Shown one piece after another: positions 1-7,034 of a stretch of 64,000 bases of DNA. The position numbers and the translations under genes are program-made. Each line of letters opens with the position of its first letter. Within the stretch, counting starts at the first letter, position 1. Source of the stretch: an uncultured bacterium (GTDB lineage Bacteria > Verrucomicrobiota > Verrucomicrobiia > Verrucomicrobiales > V1-33); assembly GCA_903954065.1 (NCBI GenBank), contig CAJBME010000345.1, positions 1 through 64,000 of the forward strand, read 5' to 3'. The notes under the pieces were generated by a model that worked only from the letters and a program-made list of their open reading frames with translations, did not search any database and was not told the origin of the DNA.

Positions 1-1092
1 CTCCAACCACCCCGCCCCCACCCCAGTTCGCAGCATAACCAGCCCCATCGCCAGCCAGACCGCCAGCATCCACATCGTCCTGCGGCTGAGTCGCCGACGC
101 TGACTAACCTCAATCCATCGATAGCTCGCCACCGAGACCACTCCCATCAACGGCACCAACACCATCGGATGCGGCTCGAGCACCAAAAATCCGGAAAAGA
201 CAATGATCGGCCAGTGCCAAAGATAGAGCGAATAAGAAACCTTGCCCAAGGCCACCCATGGCTTCACCGAAAGCAACCGAGCCACCGGACCAGCCCGGCC
301 AGCCGCCACCACCATCACCGTCCCCAAACACGGCAAAAGCGGATACAAGCCAGGAAAACCCGGCTTTTTCTCCATGAACGCCAGCGACAACACCACCATG
401 CCCAGCCCCGCCAGCCCCACCGCCGAAGCCACACGCCTCCCACGTAAACTCCAACCATGATGCCCCGCCACCGCCAGTAACACCCCCGTCAGCAATTCCC
501 ACATCCGCGTCGGCAGTAAATAAAAAGCCGCATCGCTGGAAATTGCCGTCACCACCACGCCCACCCCCACACTGACCGCCCACACCCACACCATCAACCA
601 CCCCTGAAACCGCGCCGAATACCGCGCCACCACCATCAAAAAGAGCGGAAAAAGAAGATAAAACTGCCCCTCCACCCCCAGTGACCACGTGTGCAACAAC
701 GGCAGGCTGACCGCATCAGCAGCCCAATAACCGTCCGTCGTCCAAAGCAACAACATGTTGCTGTAGCCAGCCACCGCCGCCACACACTGGTGAATCAACA
801 TCGCCCTCTCCTCCCCAGGCAACACTAAGGCCCCAGTCATCGCAACTGTACCCACCATGGCCAGTAAAGCTGGAACAATCCGGCGAAATCGATGCCGCCA
901 AAACTCGGCCAACGAAAACGTGCCAGCCGCCACATCCCGAAGAATAATCCCGGCAATCAAAAACCCCGAAAGCACAAAAAACACATCCACCCCCAAATAC
1001 CCGCCCGGAATCAACGAAGGATGTAAATGGTACAGAACGACGCCCGCCACGGCCACTGCCCGCAGGCCATCGATTTCAGGACGATAGGACAT
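1..1092 (-). CDS. OafA/YrhL-type membrane acyltransferase (acyltransferase 3 family), partial
   Basis: The reading frame is open from an ATG at 1092 to the left edge, giving 364 codons without a stop; the C-terminus lies outside the window. The protein begins MSYRPEIDGLRAVAVAGVVL and continues with GGYLGVDVFFVLSGFLI, the classic opening of acyltransferase 3 proteins, with the conserved Arg in the first membrane segment. LHTWSLGVEGQFYLLFPLF follows near residue 150, also typical. Several hydrophobic segments continue to the edge. Family members O-acylate surface polysaccharides such as LPS O-antigen or exopolysaccharide from the inner membrane, and many carry a C-terminal SGNH domain, which cannot be judged here. 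The acceptor is unknown. Confidence 0.9.
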   Translation of the reverse strand, partial: MSYRPEIDGLRAVAVAGVVLYHLHPSLIPGGYLGVDVFFVLSGFLIAGIILRDVAAGTFSLAEFWRHRFRRIVPALLAMVGTVAMTGALVLPGEERAMLIHQCVAAVAGYSNMLLLWTTDGYWAADAVSLPLLHTWSLGVEGQFYLLFPLFLMVVARYSARFQGWLMVWVWAVSVGVGVVVTAISSDAAFYLLPTRMWELLTGVLLAVAGHHGWSLRGRRVASAVGLAGLGMVVLSLAFMEKKPGFPGLYPLLPCLGTVMVVAAGRAGPVARLLSVKPWVALGKVSYSLYLWHWPIIVFSGFLVLEPHPMVLVPLMGVVSVASYRWIEVSQRRRLSRRTMWMLAVWLAMGLVMLRTGVGAGWLE

Positions 1093-1445
1093 GGTGTGGC
1101 GTGGCGCTCAGGACGACGGCAGCTCGGAAGACGACTAGAAACCTCCCGGACCAACCGATTACCTGCTACCAGCAGCACATTCCGTGTCAAGACAGCGTGA
1201 CGTTCCACCGTGACGTCTGGTGGTCGCGAAAAAAACTCGCCGCACCCGCCGCTCCCCTCACCAACCCCCATCAAGCGGATAAAAAATCCATTTAGCCCCG
1301 GCACCCGCCGACATCACCTCGGCACCGCTCCTCCCCGCCCCACAAAAAATCCTCTCTTCAGCCGACAACAATAAAAACCTTCACCACACACCGGCACCGC
1401 CATCGATGCCGGCGTCCTCATAACCGCAGACCGCGGCGTCAGCAG
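1093..1445. other. Intergenic region without a recognisable gene
   Basis: These 353 bp separate two minus-strand genes. I see no convincing ORF: short open frames here have Arg/Thr-rich compositions typical of chance reading. Two CGTGACG words occur near 1198 and 1211, spaced 13 bp apart, so they do not match the 11-bp spacing of a Pho box. The region should hold the promoter of the acyltransferase gene, but no clear -35/-10 pair was found. Confidence 0.5.
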
Positions 1446-2663
1446 TTACTTTTTCACGGCCAGTCGTGCATAAATGGAAGCACCCGCTTGCGCGGTCCAC
1501 GGCAACCGCACCGTCACCCGGTCGACCCCACTTCCAAAACCATCGTCTACTGTGACCACGGTCACACCCGCCACCCCATTCACCGCCGGTGACCATGAGA
1601 CCAACTGGGTGGCACTCGTTTCAGCCGATGAATTCAACGCCGCGGACGCATCCGCCCGGCGGTAGGTGAAGACAGCAAAATCACCGTCGCGCGTCAGCTC
1701 GGGCGCCTTGTCCGCATCAACAGGCAGCTTAGGGTTCCCGCCCAGCACAAATTCCACCCCGTTCCCAAATCCATCACGGTCCGGATCAGCCAAAAATTCA
1801 GCATCCGCACCAGCCAGCCCAAAAGAATCGGTCCACGTCGAGTAAGGATCCGAAGGCACCGACGGAACTTGAAATCTCACTTCGCCTGCTGCATTCAGCG
1901 AAAATGATCCCACCAACAGCCCTTGTCCCAGCGGGGTGTTCGGCGTGGCCGCCGCACTCGCCCGGCCCATGATCCGGTACAGATCCAACCAAGACGCGGC
2001 CACCCCACGCCCCAAGGGCGCCTGCACCCCACCCGTTAATACACTGCCAAATGCCGGACCGCCGACCGGATTGAAAATACTCCAGTTGTTGATGTCTCCA
2101 GTGCCCTGCACCGTGCCACGTCCATTCGAGGAAGGCGTGGGGGTGCGCTGCGTCTCGGGCGCAATCACATCGCTGCCGTTGGTCGTGTTGAAGCCAAATT
2201 GCATCGTGGAAACCGAGGTAGCCGAACTGATCACTGTCGGACCGCTGGCCAGCACCCACGGCACCGAAGTCCCCGCTCCAGCGTCAGCGATACGACTGAC
2301 ATAAATCGTCGCCTTGGCATCACCGTTAACCACCGTGTTGGGACCTCCCGCGGCCGGATCGCGCACCCCAGCAATCCCCCAGTAAACATCGCCTCGCTCA
2401 TACCAACCAATGCCAAACGTGTTGTTGAGATCCGTATTGATCGTCGCAATCAGACCCGTGGTCGCGCCATCCCGGAATCCAGCCCCAGCCCCAAGATTGT
2501 ACACATACGTGTTGCTAGATCCATCCCCACCGGTGGCTTGAAACCCCAGAATGATATCGCCAGGAACATATGTCATCTGCGCCTGCACAGTGCCTGCTGC
2601 GCTAGCCATAATAAATGAAAATAAGGCAAACGCCGAAATCGATTTGGTGTGACCGAGATTCAT
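1446..2663 (-). CDS. Secreted protein, paralogue of the adjacent PEP-CTERM protein, with a different C-terminal domain
   Basis: A 405-residue protein if started at the ATG at 2663, which places a clear signal peptide (MNLGHTKSISAFALF..., ending in an AQ-type cleavage region) at the N-terminus; a longer frame to 2738 would put 25 unlikely residues before it. Residues about 30-260 match the neighbouring divergent gene: YVPGDIILGFQATGG, RGDVYWGIAGVRDPAAGG and VVNGDAKATIYVSR are shared nearly word for word. The C-terminal 130 residues instead contain DPDRDGFGNGVEFVLGGNP, a calcium-repeat-like linker common at the C-terminus of verrucomicrobial exported proteins, and a beta-rich end with no PEP-CTERM. 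The function is unknown. A Pho-box-like site lies about 137 bp upstream. Confidence 0.75.
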   Translation of the reverse strand: MNLGHTKSISAFALFSFIMASAAGTVQAQMTYVPGDIILGFQATGGDGSSNTYVYNLGAGAGFRDGATTGLIATINTDLNNTFGIGWYERGDVYWGIAGVRDPAAGGPNTVVNGDAKATIYVSRIADAGAGTSVPWVLASGPTVISSATSVSTMQFGFNTTNGSDVIAPETQRTPTPSSNGRGTVQGTGDINNWSIFNPVGGPAFGSVLTGGVQAPLGRGVAASWLDLYRIMGRASAAATPNTPLGQGLLVGSFSLNAAGEVRFQVPSVPSDPYSTWTDSFGLAGADAEFLADPDRDGFGNGVEFVLGGNPKLPVDADKAPELTRDGDFAVFTYRRADASAALNSSAETSATQLVSWSPAVNGVAGVTVVTVDDGFGSGVDRVTVRLPWTAQAGASIYARLAVKK

Positions 2664-2799
2664 GAAAAAGTCAGGGTTTGTAAAAACCAGCACTTTCGCT
2701 GGTGGCAACATCATCACCAGACGCCCTGTCACCAGCAAACAACCTCGAGTTACGCTTTCGTCACAGACAAGAAACAGCTAAAACAACACGCTTAGGCAT

Positions 2800-2817
2800 G
2801 TGACGTAATTGTAACAG
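2800..2817 (-). promoter_or_regulatory. Pho-box-like site in the divergent intergenic region
   Basis: Read on the minus strand the site is CTGTTACAATTACGTCAC. Against the E. coli Pho box CTGTCATAAATCTGTCAC it matches 13 of 18 positions and keeps the two half-sites 11 bp apart. It points towards the minus-strand gene starting at 2663. It resembles the site at 27172-27189: both have TGTYAC followed by CGTCAC. The 354-bp region (2664-3017) also holds further TGAC words (2820, 2851), so the assignment is by pattern only. Confidence 0.4.
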
Positions 2818-3017
2818 AGTGACTTTCACATTGTTTCCTACCTCAAAAAGTGACGGAAACGCTACTCAAAGTCGGTTGAGGCTTGTGTCCTGAATCCTAC
2901 TTAATTGCGCAGAGCGAGCCGATGCTTGCAGCCCTGCCGGAATCATCTCGAACCACGGTGGATTAATCCGGCTGTCCTGAATCGGCAACGACTCTCTTCA
3001 ACCCACCAGACATCTGC

Positions 3018-3881
3018 ATGAAACCACCATCCATCTCTTCTCTGTCGGCAGCCATCTTGGCCGCGGCGAGTCTTGTCCTCGGAGCCGGCAGCTCATCAGC
3101 CGCCGTGACTTATTCAGCAGGGGACATTTTGCTCGGATTCCACACCGCCGCAGGCGTTGGGAGCGGCACTTCGTTCGTATTCAACCTCGGCTCCGCTGCA
3201 TCCTACAAGAACAACCCCAGCGCCGTACCGCTCGTCAATGACATCAGCGGAGTACTGACCGCCACCTTCGGCAGCGGATGGTTTAACCGCGGCGACCTGT
3301 ACTGGGGCATCGCCGGTGTTCGCGACGCCGCCGCGGGCGGTCCCAACACCGTGGTCAATGGCGATGCCAAAGCCACCATTTACATCAGCCGCGCCGCCTC
3401 CGCTCCAGGAGCTTCTTCCGCCTGGTCTCTCGCCACCGGCTCGACCGTGATCTCCAGCGCCACCTCGATTGCTACCATGCAGGGGGCCACCGGCGCCGAT
3501 CTCTCACTCTCGGGCGGCTTTGAAGGCGCCACCGAAGCGGCTGGCACCGGTGGACTCGGTGTACTGCAAGACGAAGGCAACACCATCAACAGCTGGGACG
3601 AATTCAATCCGATTGGTGGGTCCGCCTTCGGTGGCATCCTGACCGGCGGCGTGCAAGGCCCCCTCGGCACCGGCACCACTGCCTACCTCGACCTCTACCG
3701 CGTGGTGGGCCGCACCAGCACCTCCGCCAATCCCAATGATCCAGCCGGCGAAGGACGGTACATCACCACCTTCACCCTGAACTCGCAAGGCATCATCGGC
3801 ACCGTTCCAGAACCCGGTAGCGTCCTTCTCCTCGGTCTCGGTGGCGCCGCCGCCCTGCTCCGCCGCCGCCGTCAGTCCTAG
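3018..3881 (+). CDS. PEP-CTERM sorting domain protein
   Basis: A 287-residue exported protein. The N-terminus (MKPPSISSLSAAILAAASLV) is a signal peptide ending near SSAA. The C-terminus has the full PEP-CTERM architecture: VPEPGS, a hydrophobic stretch LLLGLGGAAALL and the Arg cluster RRRRQS. Such tails are recognised by an exosortase in the inner membrane; no exosortase lies in this window. The body (residues 30-245) is paralogous to the product of the divergent gene at 1446-2663. The next gene starts 58 bp downstream on the same strand, so the two may be co-transcribed. The molecular function is unknown; surface or exopolysaccharide association is the usual inference for PEP-CTERM proteins. 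Confidence 0.9.
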   Translation: MKPPSISSLSAAILAAASLVLGAGSSSAAVTYSAGDILLGFHTAAGVGSGTSFVFNLGSAASYKNNPSAVPLVNDISGVLTATFGSGWFNRGDLYWGIAGVRDAAAGGPNTVVNGDAKATIYISRAASAPGASSAWSLATGSTVISSATSIATMQGATGADLSLSGGFEGATEAAGTGGLGVLQDEGNTINSWDEFNPIGGSAFGGILTGGVQGPLGTGTTAYLDLYRVVGRTSTSANPNDPAGEGRYITTFTLNSQGIIGTVPEPGSVLLLGLGGAAALLRRRRQS

Positions 3882-3939
3882 TCCTCCTTTCACCACAATT
3901 ATTTCGATTCATTTCGTCCACTACTCACTGGAAAAACCC

Positions 3940-5145
3940 ATGAAAAACACCACTAAACTCATCGCCACAGGCTTCGCCGCCTTCACCCTGGCCGGGGCCG
4001 CCTACTCCCAGACCACCGTCGTGAACATCACGGGTGCTACCGCCTTCCGCGCCGCAGCCAATACCTCCATCATCGCCCTCCTCGGAGGCGCCGGCACCAC
4101 CGAATACACTTTCGACACCACCACCGGAGCCAGCGCTGGCGCCACCAACCGCGCGATCTATCGCGGCACCGTGGCCGGTATCCCCGGCACCGTCATCGTC
4201 CGCGCCTCATGGTCAGGGTCGACCGCCGGCATCGCCGCCGTCGCCGCCGGCACCCCAGTCCAAGTTCTCAAAACCACCACCGCCATGTCGACCGCCGGCA
4301 CCGGATTCGCCGCCGTCGCCGGTGATTTCGAAACCTCCCCGGCCTCATTCGCCTTCTCCGACGTGGCTCAAGCCGCTTCCACCACCCTCAGCCCAACCCT
4401 GACCGGTTCCACCGTGGGCGTGGTTCCTTTCCAGTTCGTGGCCAACCAGAGCGCCTGGGATCACGCGGGCATGACGAACATGAACGACCAGATCATGAAC
4501 GCCCTGTATTCAACCTCGGAAGTAACATTGAAATTCTTCACAGGCGTTGCCACCGACACCAAACGCGTCCTCGCCGCAGGCCGTAACAACGGCTCAGGAT
4601 CCCGCGCCACCGTGCTCGGCGAAACTCAGTACGGCTTCTTCCGCGCCGTCCAGCAGTTCCAAAACAATCAGACAACCCAGCACAATGGACCCGGCGCCAT
4701 CAGTCGCATCGACTTCGTCGGCAACAACGGCAACAGCAGCAATAGCTTCCTCGCCAACTTGATGAAGGGCACCAGCAATGCTGTCGACCTGTATGAATCC
4801 GGAGCTGCTTACGAAAATGATGTCGACTGCCTCTTGGTGACTTACCTCACCCAGTCGGATGTGCTCAATGCGGTAGCTGATCCTGACGGTGTCGGCCCGC
4901 AACGCGGCGCCAAGGCTCTGACCTATAATGGCGTCACCTATTCCGAAGCCGCCGTGCAAAACGGTGCTTATTCGTTGTGGGGATATCAGTGGCTCTATCA
5001 AGCGCCAAGCATCACGGCCGGTGAAACCACCTTCCGCGATGTTTTCCTGACCACCATTCCAGCCAATCTCGGCTCAGCCGCCATCCCTATCCCGACCATG
5101 AATGTGACCCGTTCCGGTGGTGACGGTGGCCCGATTCTTCCATAA
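3940..5145 (+). CDS. Secreted PstS-like (type 2 periplasmic binding) protein
   Basis: 401 residues starting at the ATG at 3940, which gives the signal peptide MKNTTKLIATGFAAFTLAGA ending in AYSQ. Frame upstream of this ATG overlaps the preceding gene and is not used. The order of motifs recalls PstS phosphate-binding proteins: NITGATAFRAA at the mature start, FAFSDVAQ, VGVVPFQFVANQ, then AAGRNNGSGSRATV in the position of the PstS DGSGT anion-binding loop. This is motif resemblance, not a demonstrated match, and the protein is longer than E. coli PstS (346 residues). It ends in NVTRSGGDGGPILP rather than a PEP-CTERM. A strong terminator follows at 5197-5230. Phosphate binding is inferred from motifs and neighbourhood. 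Confidence 0.6.
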   Translation: MKNTTKLIATGFAAFTLAGAAYSQTTVVNITGATAFRAAANTSIIALLGGAGTTEYTFDTTTGASAGATNRAIYRGTVAGIPGTVIVRASWSGSTAGIAAVAAGTPVQVLKTTTAMSTAGTGFAAVAGDFETSPASFAFSDVAQAASTTLSPTLTGSTVGVVPFQFVANQSAWDHAGMTNMNDQIMNALYSTSEVTLKFFTGVATDTKRVLAAGRNNGSGSRATVLGETQYGFFRAVQQFQNNQTTQHNGPGAISRIDFVGNNGNSSNSFLANLMKGTSNAVDLYESGAAYENDVDCLLVTYLTQSDVLNAVADPDGVGPQRGAKALTYNGVTYSEAAVQNGAYSLWGYQWLYQAPSITAGETTFRDVFLTTIPANLGSAAIPIPTMNVTRSGGDGGPILP

Positions 5146-5196
5146 CTCGTTCCCATGACATGACGGAGGGTTACTCACTCTCCGCCCGTCATCCCG

Positions 5197-5230
5197 GCCG
5201 GCTCTGGTTTCACACCAGCGCCGGCTTTTT
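5197..5230 (+). terminator. Rho-independent terminator after the PstS-like gene
   Basis: GCCGGC (5197-5202) plus CTGGT (5204-5208), a five-base TTCAC loop, then ACCAG (5214-5218) and GCCGGC (5220-5225), followed directly by five T. One T/C internal mismatch separates the two stem parts. It ends the 3018-5145 transcription unit and lies before the ATG of the next gene. A second inverted pair, TGACGG at 5161 with CCGTCA at 5186, lies just upstream. Confidence 0.85.
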
Positions 5231-5240
5231 ACTTCCCCTC

Positions 5241-6029
5241 ATGCCTCTTTCTACTCGACAAAAATCGCTGATCGCCGCTGCCTTCGGCGGTACGGCATGT
5301 CTGGCTATTGCCTTCCTCCTCACCCATGGCCAGCCCACCGAAAAATCAGAAGCCCCACCAACTGCCCCAGCCCGCCTCTCTTCACACTACCACGAGGAAC
5401 CCGCCAACCCGTCCCTCCACCCGTCTTCAGAATCAATCCCCCTGGCCCACACCCCCGCGAAAGGACGCCCCAGCCAGCCCCCGCCGCTCCCCCACTCCAC
5501 GACCATCCAGAAGTCAGCCGCCACCTCCACCACGGTGACCCTCATCGACCGCCATGACGGGCCGACCAGCGCCTCAATCACTTCCACTTCCACCTCCACG
5601 GCGCCCGTTAGCACCGACTCCACCACTCCGCCAGTCCACCAGAGCACATCTCCGGAAGCCAGCCCCTCACCACCACCCCTCATCGTGCCGTTTTCTGCCG
5701 ATGACCCGTCGACCCCCGCGACCATCCCCGCCACTCTAGCTGCATCAATAACCGGCCCCACGGAAACCAACACCCCCAGCGGCGAAAATCCCGATCCAGA
5801 AGCCGTCGTTCAAGACCTCGCTAATCAATTTTTAAACAAAATCGAGGGAGAAGGCTCCGACGACCCAGCTCATCCCGCCTACCAGCGCCGCTGGCTCGAC
5901 GCCCAGGTCGAAAACGACGCGCGCCTGCGAGCCAGTCTCGGCGGCCATGCCTGGCTGAAACTCCATCAGGAAGCCCATCAACAAGCGCTCCGCGACCAGT
6001 CCACCGAAAGCCCGGACGACCAGCGATAA
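5241..6029 (+). CDS. Pro/Ser/Thr-rich membrane-anchored protein of unknown function
   Basis: 262 residues from the ATG at 5241. An earlier in-frame ATG at 5160 would place the terminator hairpin inside the gene and is less likely. The N-terminus (MPLSTRQKSLIAAAFGGTAC) leads into one hydrophobic segment, LAIAFLL, acting as signal or anchor. Residues 35-190 are a low-complexity Pro/Ser/Thr linker, and the last 75 residues are charged and probably helical (LANQFLNKIEGEG, QRRWLDAQVENDARLRASLG). I recognise no family. It lies downstream of the PstS-like gene but after a terminator, so it probably has its own promoter. Confidence 0.6.
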   Translation: MPLSTRQKSLIAAAFGGTACLAIAFLLTHGQPTEKSEAPPTAPARLSSHYHEEPANPSLHPSSESIPLAHTPAKGRPSQPPPLPHSTTIQKSAATSTTVTLIDRHDGPTSASITSTSTSTAPVSTDSTTPPVHQSTSPEASPSPPPLIVPFSADDPSTPATIPATLAASITGPTETNTPSGENPDPEAVVQDLANQFLNKIEGEGSDDPAHPAYQRRWLDAQVENDARLRASLGGHAWLKLHQEAHQQALRDQSTESPDDQR

Positions 6030-6037
6030 CCCTCCCT

Positions 6038-6057
6038 GCGCGGAAGCCACACCGCGC
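6038..6057. terminator. Hairpin between convergent genes, possible weak bidirectional terminator
   Basis: GCGCGG (6038-6043) and CCGCGC (6052-6057) can form a six-base-pair GC stem with an eight-base loop. It sits in the 35-bp gap between two convergent genes, where a terminator for the large minus-strand operon would be expected. There is no T tract on either side, so function is uncertain. Confidence 0.3.
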
Positions 6058-6064
6058 GCACCAC

Positions 6065-7024
6065 TCACCGCCGCGGTCCCGACGCCTCCCGAGGAATCGC
6101 TGGCCCAGGACCTCCGCGCCGCACTGACCGAGGCCTCGGTGGCGGCACTTCCCGCAACTTCTGCTCGCCCGCGGCACGCTCGTCGTCAGTAAACCCGCTC
6201 TCCACTTCTGCGAAAAAGTTCCGCGCCGTCACCTCGCCCTGCTCCGCTCCCGCTTTGAGCCAATAATACGCCCCAATCCGGTCCGCGGCCCCGCCCGTTT
6301 CATTGTGGAGCAGCCGACCCAGACTCGCCTGCGCCTTGGCATTTCCTTGCTCTGCCGCCCGCTGGTAAAATTCCCTCGCCCCAGCCAGATCTCGAGCCAA
6401 CCCAAGCCCATGCTCCTTCATCGTTCCGACCAGATTCTGCGACCAAGCATGACCAGCCTCGGCCGCACGCTGAGCCCAAGGCGCCGCCTCCTCCTCTGAT
6501 TTTGCCACCAGCCCGTCCTCACCAAGGAAATAAGCTTCGGCCACCCGCGCTTGCGCCTCCACACTGCCTCGCTCCGCCGCCTGCTTCATCAACCCCATCC
6601 CCGCCACCGGATCGCCCGATACCCCCTGCCCACGCATCGTCATGATACCCTGATTGAGAAGCGCACTCACACTACCGGCTTCAGCGGATTGACGAATCCA
6701 ATCGAAACCAACCGGCTGATTGGCCTCCATCCCCAAACCGCGAGCCAGCATGAATCCGTACGCACCCATGGCCTCCACATGCCTAGCTTCGGCGGCCGAA
6801 CGAAGCAGCGTCGATGCCTCGGCCAAGTTTCGAGGGACTTCCTCCCCCCTCAATAAGGCACGCCCCAACTCATAACGCGCCTCCACCGAACCATCGGCCG
6901 CTTTCTGACGAAGCCCAGCCACATCCGACAACCCATCCATACCCGGCAGGGAAATCGCCCCCAGCGACAATCCCAGAACCACCGATCGCCATAAATTAAT
7001 TCGTCGCATCAGCCTCATACTCAT
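6065..7024 (-). CDS. Sel1-repeat (SLR/TPR-like) exported protein
   Basis: 319 residues with an N-terminal hydrophobic export signal (residues 12-30, LWRSVVLGLSLGAISLPG). The body contains about six consecutive 36-residue Sel1-like repeats, recognisable by AEAG/AERG boundaries and inner G-x-G patterns such as AAEQGNAKAQASLGRLL and AERGSVEAQARVAEAYFLG. The tail is Arg/Pro/Gly-rich. Sel1 repeats form helical solenoids that bind other proteins. It is the last gene of the minus-strand operon, starting 10 bp after the stop of the TpsA C-terminal piece, which suggests co-transcription and a scaffold or adaptor role for the secretion system (inference). Confidence 0.85.
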   Translation of the reverse strand: MSMRLMRRINLWRSVVLGLSLGAISLPGMDGLSDVAGLRQKAADGSVEARYELGRALLRGEEVPRNLAEASTLLRSAAEARHVEAMGAYGFMLARGLGMEANQPVGFDWIRQSAEAGSVSALLNQGIMTMRGQGVSGDPVAGMGLMKQAAERGSVEAQARVAEAYFLGEDGLVAKSEEEAAPWAQRAAEAGHAWSQNLVGTMKEHGLGLARDLAGAREFYQRAAEQGNAKAQASLGRLLHNETGGAADRIGAYYWLKAGAEQGEVTARNFFAEVESGFTDDERAAGEQKLREVPPPRPRSVRRGGPGPAIPREASGPRR

Positions 7025-7034
7025 TCGTTGTCAG

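Noticed and set aside
110..688. Open frame coding a Gly/Val/Ala-rich 192-residue protein on the minus strand
   Set aside because: It is an out-of-frame shadow of the acyltransferase; the real frame begins at 1092 and shows family motifs.
1197..1216. Two CGTGACG words upstream of the acyltransferase as a Pho box
   Set aside because: Spacing is 13 bp, and the spacer does not fit the consensus.
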